Shown here in pieces: positions 30,304-36,373 of a stretch of DNA of 36,373 nucleotides (positions are counted from its first letter, which is position 1; each line of letters opens with the position of its first letter). Source of the DNA: Clostridiales bacterium (GTDB lineage: Bacteria; Bacillota; Clostridia; Christensenellales; CAG-138); the NCBI GenBank assembly GCA_918244965.1, contig CAKJYC010000047.1:1-36373 (forward strand), written 5' to 3'. Both the position numbers and the translations under genes were made by a program. The notes under the pieces are model-generated. The model was not told where the DNA came from. It made no database searches and saw only the letters and a list, made by a program, of their open reading frames with translations.

Positions 30304-31674
30304 ATGCGGCTGAAAACGAGGATCCTGCTCTTTGCAAGCATCATGATCGCTGCTGCGGTCCTTTTGTGCTGTACGCTGATCCTGAAGCTCGTCCGCACCC
30401 AGATGGAGCAGGACGCGGCGGAAAAGGCGACGGCCGCGTTTGACGAGGTGTACAGCGACGTGATCCGCTTGGGCAACAGCGTCGACGACCCGGCGTATGC
30501 CGATACCTATATGGCATACAAGGTGCGAAAGGCGGACAAGACCGGCACATACACGCTCTCGTACAAGGGGAGTTATCTCATCAACAACGTCGGCTTTTCG
30601 CCGGAGCCGTATCTCATCCCCGGCGAAGAAAGCACCGACCCGATGCAGAGCTTTTGCCGCGTGTTCGGCACGCTCTACCACGTCACGGGCCAAACTGTCT
30701 ATTGCTTCGACCGGTCCTATGTGCTGACAAAGGTCACGGATCTGTCCGGACTGGACGACTATCTCAAATCGCTTGCGTGGCGCTGTGTCGGCATCGGCGC
30801 GGCGGTCACGGCGGCGTTTCTTCTCCTTGCATATTTCATTCTGTCCGCGTCGCTGCGCCCGATCAAAACGCTGCAGTCCGGCGCACAGGCGATCGCGTCC
30901 GGCAATTACCACACGCGTATCGACGTGAAACGCCGCGACGAGATCGGGCTTCTCTCCGCCGACTTCAACGCCATGGCCGATGCCGTCGAATCGAGCATTG
31001 CCGAGCTGAAGGAGCAGAACGCGCGCAAGCAGCAGTTTATCAACGACCTGAGCCATGAAATGAAAACGCCGGTGACGTCTCTGCTTCTCAACAGCGAAAC
31101 GCTTGTGACGCGCACCGTCACCGAGGAGGACCGGCAGCGCGCGCTTGTGCGCATTCATGAGCAGGCAAAGTGGATCGAGCGTCTTTCGCAAAAGCTGATG
31201 CAGCTTGTGCTGCTGCAGGGCGAGATCGAGCTCGTCCCCTCCCCCGTCCGTCCGCTCTTGGACGCCGTGTCCGAAACGGTGCAGGATTCGCTTGCACGCT
31301 CACAGATCACGCTGACCGTTGCGTGCGGCGAACAGACGGTCCCGATGGATTTTGACCTGCTGCGCTCCGCGCTCGTCAATCTGATCGAAAACGCAATCAA
31401 GGCGTCCGAGCCGGGATCCACGGTCGAGCTGATCGCCGAGGACCATGCGATCGTTGTGCGCGATCACGGCCGGGGCATTCCGAAGGACGAGATCGCACGC
31501 ATCACCGAGCCGTTCTACATGGTCGACCGTTCGCGCTCCAAGCGCCTCGGCGGCAGCGGGCTCGGCCTTGCGCTCGTGCAGCGGATCGTCGATGCGCACC
31601 GCGCCGTCCTTTCGATCGAAAGCGAAGCAGGCCGCGGTTCTTCATTCTTTATCCGCTTTTCCGACACAGTTTGA
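30304..31674 (+). CDS. Membrane sensor histidine kinase
   Basis: The 456-residue protein has a first membrane span (about 7-27), an extracytoplasmic sensor region (about 30-158), a second span (about 160-183), a HAMP linker (about 184-236), the dimerisation/phosphoacceptor domain with H251 in NDLSHEMKTP, and an ATPase domain with N359 in NLIENAIKAS, DHGRGIP and GGSGLGLALV. It follows the response regulator with no gap (TGA-ATG). The sensed signal is not evident. The lipoprotein array follows at once. Confidence 0.93.
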   Translation: MRLKTRILLFASIMIAAAVLLCCTLILKLVRTQMEQDAAEKATAAFDEVYSDVIRLGNSVDDPAYADTYMAYKVRKADKTGTYTLSYKGSYLINNVGFSPEPYLIPGEESTDPMQSFCRVFGTLYHVTGQTVYCFDRSYVLTKVTDLSGLDDYLKSLAWRCVGIGAAVTAAFLLLAYFILSASLRPIKTLQSGAQAIASGNYHTRIDVKRRDEIGLLSADFNAMADAVESSIAELKEQNARKQQFINDLSHEMKTPVTSLLLNSETLVTRTVTEEDRQRALVRIHEQAKWIERLSQKLMQLVLLQGEIELVPSPVRPLLDAVSETVQDSLARSQITLTVACGEQTVPMDFDLLRSALVNLIENAIKASEPGSTVELIAEDHAIVVRDHGRGIPKDEIARITEPFYMVDRSRSKRLGGSGLGLALVQRIVDAHRAVLSIESEAGRGSSFFIRFSDTV

Positions 31675-31679
31675 TAACC

Positions 31680-31727
31680 GTTTGGAAACAGGTTGGCAAC
31701 GACTTTGCGATTCCGTCCCGGTATACT
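31680..31727 (+). promoter_or_regulatory. Candidate activator-dependent promoter of the lipoprotein array
   Basis: Direct repeats GTTTGGAAACA (31680-31690) and GGTTGGCAACG (31691-31701) are 8/11 identical and spaced 11 bases, like the sites before the response regulator. TATACT at 31722-31727 is a good -10 with no -35 at 17 bases, as expected if a bound response regulator recruits polymerase. Confidence 0.5.
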
Positions 31728-31755
31728 GTAGGCAAACAGAAAGGAGAAATCTGCC

Positions 31756-33228
31756 ATGAAAAAGCATGTTTCGATTTGGGCGGTCCTTGTTTGCCTGCTG
31801 TTTGCTGCCTGTCAGCCGACGCCGGAGCAGCCGGTCGTGGTGCAGAAGGACACGGAACGGCTGGTCGACACGGTCGTTGCGCAGAGCCTGGCAAACGAAC
31901 CCGGCGAAGAGAACACAAATACGGAAACGGAGCCGTTTCGCATTGCGCCGGTTTCCGAGCGGTTTACCTACGATTACACCGGTGAGAACGGGCTTGTAAA
32001 GATTCATGCGGACGCCGACGTGAAAACGCCGGACTCCGGCACGATCCCGATGACGCGCGTCGAAGCTACGCTCTTTTCCGACGCGTTTGCAAAGCAGGTA
32101 TTCGATTACGTCTATCAGGGCAAGCAGGTGTACATTCAGCAGCATGGGCCGAAAACGAAGGCCGTCATCGCCAACGAGCTTGCCTATTATCAGCAGATCG
32201 CCAACAACGGCACGTGGGCGGAGGCCGGTATGGTCGATGCGCAGGAGGTCGACGAGATCATCGAACAGTTGAAGGAGCTGTACCCGAACGCGCCGGAAAC
32301 GGACACCACGGTACCCATCCCAGCCGACGGTTCCTTGACGGCCGAAACGTACTTCGGCATTGAGGAAGAAAAGCTCGAAATCGACGACGAGCTTGCGTTT
32401 TTGGAGATTCACAGATGTAAGGCTCACCAAACCTCATCGCTCTCTTATACCAGAGGCAATCTCGACACCATGATCGGGTATGAGGAAAGCGGCGATGGCT
32501 CGCGCGCATTTGTACACTGGTATTCGGAATACGATTCCTATCGGCCGGACGTCGCCGACGATACGAAGGCCTACGGTCAGGCGTATTCTCCGAAGGAAGC
32601 AGCGGAGCTCGGCCTCAAATTCTTCCGCGATCTCGGCATTACCGACGTCGCCCCGCGCGACATCTGCTATCTGTATGTTGCACATCCGTCCGGGCAGGCG
32701 AAGACGCTGTATTTGATCGAATACGTCCGCACGGTCGACGGGAATCCGGTTGCGTTTGTCCCGTTGACGCAGCAGCAATGGGACTATGAGGCGACGGCTC
32801 TCCCCTGGCAGTATGAATCCATCCGTGTGATGGTGGACGACGAAGGATTGAAATCCGTCAGCTGGCAGAACCCGATCGAGGTGACCGCGGTCGTTTCCGA
32901 CAATGTCAAGGTCATGTCGTTTGAGGAGGCCGCGAACATCTTTCGCTCCATGTGCAGCACCGTATATGAGCCGCAGAAGACGTCCTTCGATTGGGAAACG
33001 CACATCGACGTCAACGTGGACCACGTCGAGCTTTCCCTTTTGCGCATTCGTGAGCAGAACGCGGAGGGCAAGAACGGTCTGTACGTTCCGGCATGGCTGT
33101 TTTACGGGCAGGATGTCTATACATTCGGCGAATACACGGCGCCGGACTTTTCCAAGCCGTTTACGCGGGTGCTGTTCGCGATCAATGCGGTCGACGGCTC
33201 GATCATCGATCTGAGCAAGGGCTATTGA
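31756..33228 (+). CDS. Tandem-array lipoprotein 1 (possibly DUF6034-like)
   Basis: The 490-residue protein has a lipoprotein signal (VLVCLLFAAC, lipid-modified C about 16-22) followed by QPTPEQPVVVQKDTERLVDT, a signature common to this array. It is exported and tethered to the membrane surface. The mature part is mixed alpha/beta with IHADADV and a C-terminal FAINAVDGSIIDL. No enzyme motif was seen. A good AAAGGAG site precedes it. From memory the signature resembles the clostridial DUF6034 family; not confirmed. Confidence 0.85.
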   Translation: MKKHVSIWAVLVCLLFAACQPTPEQPVVVQKDTERLVDTVVAQSLANEPGEENTNTETEPFRIAPVSERFTYDYTGENGLVKIHADADVKTPDSGTIPMTRVEATLFSDAFAKQVFDYVYQGKQVYIQQHGPKTKAVIANELAYYQQIANNGTWAEAGMVDAQEVDEIIEQLKELYPNAPETDTTVPIPADGSLTAETYFGIEEEKLEIDDELAFLEIHRCKAHQTSSLSYTRGNLDTMIGYEESGDGSRAFVHWYSEYDSYRPDVADDTKAYGQAYSPKEAAELGLKFFRDLGITDVAPRDICYLYVAHPSGQAKTLYLIEYVRTVDGNPVAFVPLTQQQWDYEATALPWQYESIRVMVDDEGLKSVSWQNPIEVTAVVSDNVKVMSFEEAANIFRSMCSTVYEPQKTSFDWETHIDVNVDHVELSLLRIREQNAEGKNGLYVPAWLFYGQDVYTFGEYTAPDFSKPFTRVLFAINAVDGSIIDLSKGY

Positions 33229-33238
33229 GGAGGCGCAA

Positions 33239-34735
33239 ATGAAACGAATCTCCGTCATACTGATCGCGCTTCTTCTGCTTGCGGCCTGTCAGCCGACCCC
33301 GGAGCAGCCGGTCGTGGTGCAGAAGGACACGGAACGACTGGTCGATACGGTCTTGCATCAAAGTCCCGAAGGCACGGCGCCGACCGACGTGGTGACCGAT
33401 GCGGTGACCGACGCGCCGGGCTTTGTCAAGTCGGAAGAGCATTATACCTATGATTATCAGAGCGGCAACGGCAGATTGACGATCCATGCTGACGCCGACG
33501 TATATCTGCCCGCGAGCGGCCGCATCTCCATGGCGCGGGTGTGCGAAAGCGGCTTTTCGGACGAATGGGTCAAGACGGCGTTCGACCGCATCTTTCGGGG
33601 CGAAACGGCATACAGCACCTTCCCCGGGCATGCGCCGTCCAAGGCGGATATTGCGCGCGACATCGCGTACTATCAGGAGCTTTTGGATTCCGGGCGCTTG
33701 GACGAAGAGAAGGAAATGGACGAGGATGAGGCCCTTGCGTTGATCGAAGAGCTGAAGGAGCAGTACAAGGATGCGCCCGACGAACGGACGGAGATCCCCC
33801 CTGAAATCGCCGACGGTTCGGTGAAAACACAAACAAACGATACCGAAATCGGCACGACCGTCAATCGGCGCATGCTAGCGTACAACGATGCGCATTCCGT
33901 CACGTTCAGCGAATTCGACAATTCTGTCGGTATTCCGTTGGGTTCGGCCTTCACCTACAACCGCGGGACGTGGGAAAACGCGTTGAGCTTTAGCGGCGGC
34001 TTGGAGGGGTATTCTATTGAAAACTGGTATAAGCCGTACCAAAGGGTTCCGGTGTATGCGGATGAAACAGATTGCCGCTGCGGGCAGCAAACCTCCCCCG
34101 CCGACGCGGTTCAGGCATGCAAAGATTTCCTTGCCATACTCGACGTCACCGACGTGACGCCGTGCCGCCGCTGCACGCTGTATACCGCGACGGTTGACGA
34201 TCGGGTGAAATCACTGTACATCATCCATCTTGTACGGACCGCAGCGGGCTCCCCCGTCGCCTATGTCCCATTGATTCAGGGAGAAAGCTACAATAAGTTC
34301 AGCCTGCCTTGGATGTACGAGCAGATCACCTTCTTCGTGGACGACGAAGGCGTACTGCTGTTCGATTGGTACAGCCCCGTTAAGGTGAAGGAGGTCCTTT
34401 CGACCGACGTGCAGACGATCCCGTTCGAGGAGGCAGCGAGCATCTTTGAGAACATGTGCTGTATCACGTATGAAGCGCAGACGACAAAGACGTACAACGA
34501 ATCGGCATACTTCGATCTGTACGCCGACGAGGTCGAGCTTTCGATGATCCGCATCAGGGAGCAGAACAGCGAGGCCAAGACCGGGCTGTACGTGCCCGCG
34601 TGGGTGTTCTACGGCAAGGTCGTCAAGCAGTATGGCGAACACCGGGACCTCTCCCCGGACGGATATGCGACCGTCATTCTGTTCGCGATCAATGCGATCG
34701 ACGGCAGCATCATCGACGTGTATAACGGGTTCTGA
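33239..34735 (+). CDS. Tandem-array lipoprotein 2
   Basis: The 498-residue paralogue of lipoprotein 1 has a lipobox LLLLAAC then QPTPEQPVVVQKDTERLVDT, nearly identical at the DNA level, TYDYQSGNGRLTIHADADVY and the C-terminal FAINAIDGSIIDV. The middle diverges strongly. It starts 10 bases after the previous stop behind GGAGG, so one operon is likely. Bases 33402-33520 are identical to 36255-36373 in gene 4. Confidence 0.87.
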   Translation: MKRISVILIALLLLAACQPTPEQPVVVQKDTERLVDTVLHQSPEGTAPTDVVTDAVTDAPGFVKSEEHYTYDYQSGNGRLTIHADADVYLPASGRISMARVCESGFSDEWVKTAFDRIFRGETAYSTFPGHAPSKADIARDIAYYQELLDSGRLDEEKEMDEDEALALIEELKEQYKDAPDERTEIPPEIADGSVKTQTNDTEIGTTVNRRMLAYNDAHSVTFSEFDNSVGIPLGSAFTYNRGTWENALSFSGGLEGYSIENWYKPYQRVPVYADETDCRCGQQTSPADAVQACKDFLAILDVTDVTPCRRCTLYTATVDDRVKSLYIIHLVRTAAGSPVAYVPLIQGESYNKFSLPWMYEQITFFVDDEGVLLFDWYSPVKVKEVLSTDVQTIPFEEAASIFENMCCITYEAQTTKTYNESAYFDLYADEVELSMIRIREQNSEAKTGLYVPAWVFYGKVVKQYGEHRDLSPDGYATVILFAINAIDGSIIDVYNGF

Positions 34736-34747
34736 GGAGGTGCGGTC

Positions 34748-36064
34748 ATGAAACGATTTGTAATCATTTTCATTGCGTTGTTGCTGCTTGCGGCCTGTCA
34801 GCCGACGCCGAAGCAGGACTATATTGTGAACCGCGCGGAGGAGCAGGCCCCCGCGGAGATCGAAGTGTCGGCCCAAACCGTCGAGCCGATCTCCGTCCCC
34901 GCGCATGCTGCCGACAAACAGGACCCGACCGAACACGTCACGGTGATCGTCGATGCGGACGTCGAATTTGACCCGAGCGCGGCGCATCCGCTGATCGAGG
35001 TCGATCCGCTCAATGTCACGCAGAACGACACCGTCGTTTCGGCGCTTCTGAAAACCGCCGGCTCCGGTGCTGCGCTTTATGAGGCGTGGCCGGAAACGAA
35101 GGACGAAGTCGGCGCGCTTCTGCGCGCCGCGCTCCAGTACGACGGATCGCTCGGTTCGCTCGTGGCGCTCGACAAACAGACGATCGACGATCTGGAGCGA
35201 CGGTATCAAAACGCGCCGGAATCGCCGGAGAAGATCCGTGCGGACCGGTTGGAGACCGGGAAGAACTATTATCTGGAGCGTTCGGACGGCGAAATCTTCC
35301 GGCTCAATGTCAATTTTGAGCCGAACAGCTTGTATTATGCGCGCGGCACGGAGTTCACGGAGGAGTACTATCCCGCATCTTTTTTAGATGATTGCCTTGA
35401 TTCCGGCTCAACCGTCACGCTTGCCGAGCCGAAGATGTCCGAAGCGGACGCGCAGAAGATCGCAGAAGCGTTCATGCAGGCGCTCGGCGTCGAATGCGAC
35501 TGTCTTCTCAAAACGGAGCGCGGCTTTTCGATGCGCTGTTACGCGATCGGAGAGACGTTCTGGGTGTTCTACTTCGTTCGCTCCATCGGCGGCACGCCCT
35601 CGATCGACCGGCCGGGCAGCTTTATGACCGGGCTCGACACGCCGAGCAGCATCGGCGCTCCGTGGAATGTCGAATCCGCAACGGTCTATGTCGGCACGGA
35701 CGGCGTGGTATGCGCAAACCTTTGGGGGCTTGCGAAGGCGGCGCAGGTTACGGTCAAGAATGCGCAGCTTTGCGCGTTCGACAAAGTACTCGACGCGGGA
35801 ATCCGGCAGATCGGCTACCTGCACGACGGCGCGATGAACTGCCCGCACCACACCTATACCGTGACGGACGTGAAACTGCGCTACGGCATGCAGGCGAAGA
35901 AGGACAACATTTCCGCCGGGGTCTATCAACCGATGTGGGAATTCACCTATACGGACGTCGACAGTCCTGATGAAAAGCCGAAATCGCTCTATATCTCGGC
36001 GCTTTCCGGCGGATATGTTGAGCCGCGCTGCACGGTGAAGAGCCTGATGCGGTATGCGGACTGA
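34748..36064 (+). CDS. Tandem-array lipoprotein 3 (divergent)
   Basis: The 438-residue protein has the same signal and lipobox (ALLLLAACQPTPK) but leaves the family signature right after it (QDYIVNRAEEQAPAE). It retains a DADVEFDPSAAHPLIEVDP segment matching the DADV region and a shorter, different C-terminus (SLYISALSGGYVEPRC). It is an older or faster-evolving paralogue. GGAGG precedes the ATG, 12 bases after gene 2. Confidence 0.83.
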   Translation: MKRFVIIFIALLLLAACQPTPKQDYIVNRAEEQAPAEIEVSAQTVEPISVPAHAADKQDPTEHVTVIVDADVEFDPSAAHPLIEVDPLNVTQNDTVVSALLKTAGSGAALYEAWPETKDEVGALLRAALQYDGSLGSLVALDKQTIDDLERRYQNAPESPEKIRADRLETGKNYYLERSDGEIFRLNVNFEPNSLYYARGTEFTEEYYPASFLDDCLDSGSTVTLAEPKMSEADAQKIAEAFMQALGVECDCLLKTERGFSMRCYAIGETFWVFYFVRSIGGTPSIDRPGSFMTGLDTPSSIGAPWNVESATVYVGTDGVVCANLWGLAKAAQVTVKNAQLCAFDKVLDAGIRQIGYLHDGAMNCPHHTYTVTDVKLRYGMQAKKDNISAGVYQPMWEFTYTDVDSPDEKPKSLYISALSGGYVEPRCTVKSLMRYAD

Positions 36065-36103
36065 CCGGCATTCAGATGTGTAAAGATGTCAAAGGAGAAT
36101 TGT

Positions 36104-36373
36104 ATGAAGAGAACACTTGCAATCCTGTTGTCGCTGCTCCTTCTTGCGGCCTGTCAGCCGACGCCGGAGCAGCCGGTCGTGGTGCAGAAGGACACGGAAC
36201 GGCTGGTCGATACGGTCGTCAACCAAAGCCCCGACGGTACGGCTTCGGCCGACACGGTGACCGACGCGCCGGGCTTTGTCAAGTCGGAAGAGCATTATAC
36301 CTATGATTATCAGAGCGGCAACGGCAGATTGACGATCCATGCTGACGCCGACGTATATCTGCCCGCGAGCGGC
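36104..36373 (+). CDS. Tandem-array lipoprotein 4 (cut by window end)
   Basis: The visible 90 residues start MKRTLAILLSLLLLAACQPT and are almost the same as gene 2 (EQPVVVQKDTERLVDTVVNQ, then GFVKSEEHYTYDYQSGNG). The last 119 bases are identical to gene 2, indicating recent duplication or gene conversion. It has its own AAAGGAG site 40 bases after gene 3; the array may extend further. Confidence 0.85.
   Translation, partial: MKRTLAILLSLLLLAACQPTPEQPVVVQKDTERLVDTVVNQSPDGTASADTVTDAPGFVKSEEHYTYDYQSGNGRLTIHADADVYLPASG

Noticed and set aside
30115..31191. 358-codon minus-strand ORF over the kinase
   Set aside because: Antisense shadow of the response regulator/kinase genes; no family features.

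Overview
The window is chromosomal DNA of a moderately GC-rich low-GC-lineage Gram-positive (Bacillota, class Clostridia, probably an Oscillospirales-like gut anaerobe). The evidence is the secG-smpB-ssrA order, a queT gene behind a preQ1-I riboswitch, a PPi-type phosphofructokinase, strong TTGnnn-17-TATAAT promoters and AGGAGG ribosome sites. The genus assignment is inference only.

Layout. (1) Positions 1-1424 are host: an inverted repeat, secG, smpB and the tmRNA gene ssrA. (2) Positions 1413-27005 are a compact (about 25.6 kb) tailed prophage of HK97/siphovirus type inserted at the very 3' end of ssrA. A 12-bp direct repeat (1413-1424 and 26994-27005) marks attL and attR. Nearly all phage genes lie on the minus strand and are tightly packed, often with ATGA overlaps. 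Read right to left they are: Cro-like regulator, about a dozen small early proteins (several with Cys-rich zinc ribbons), two tRNAs (CAT and Ser-GCT), an HUH rolling-circle-type Rep, an ArpU/DUF1492-like late regulator, HNH, terminases, portal, protease, capsid, neck proteins, tail tube, a -1 frameshifted tail chaperone, tape measure, Dit, Tal, endolysin and holin genes. The lysogeny module (repressor, DnaQ-like exonuclease with BRCT, large serine integrase) is on the plus strand at the right end. (3) Positions 27006-36373 are host again: the displaced ssrA terminator, a nested-hairpin element, a GATATT hairpin repeat cluster, riboswitch plus queT, pfp, an OmpR-type two-component system, and a tandem array of at least four paralogous lipoproteins (the last cut by the window end).

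Most notable point. The attachment site lies inside the 3' end of the integrase reading frame. In the lysogen the integrase ends in host-derived codons, with its stop codon in the loop of what looks like the native ssrA terminator. In the reconstituted circular phage the frame runs on into DNA now at 1425-1558 and stops in the loop of a phage terminator. Integration therefore swaps both the integrase C-terminus (526 versus a predicted 564 residues) and the terminators of int and ssrA.

Other points are face-to-face TTGACA-17-TATAMT promoters with five operator-like palindromes at the lysogeny switch, an unusual exonuclease in the integrase operon, an HUH Rep as the only recognised replication protein, a 28-residue ORF echoing the N-terminus of a neck-region protein, and 11-bp-spaced repeats shared by the two-component promoter and the lipoprotein-array promoter. 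All family assignments are from reading the translations; no searches were run.
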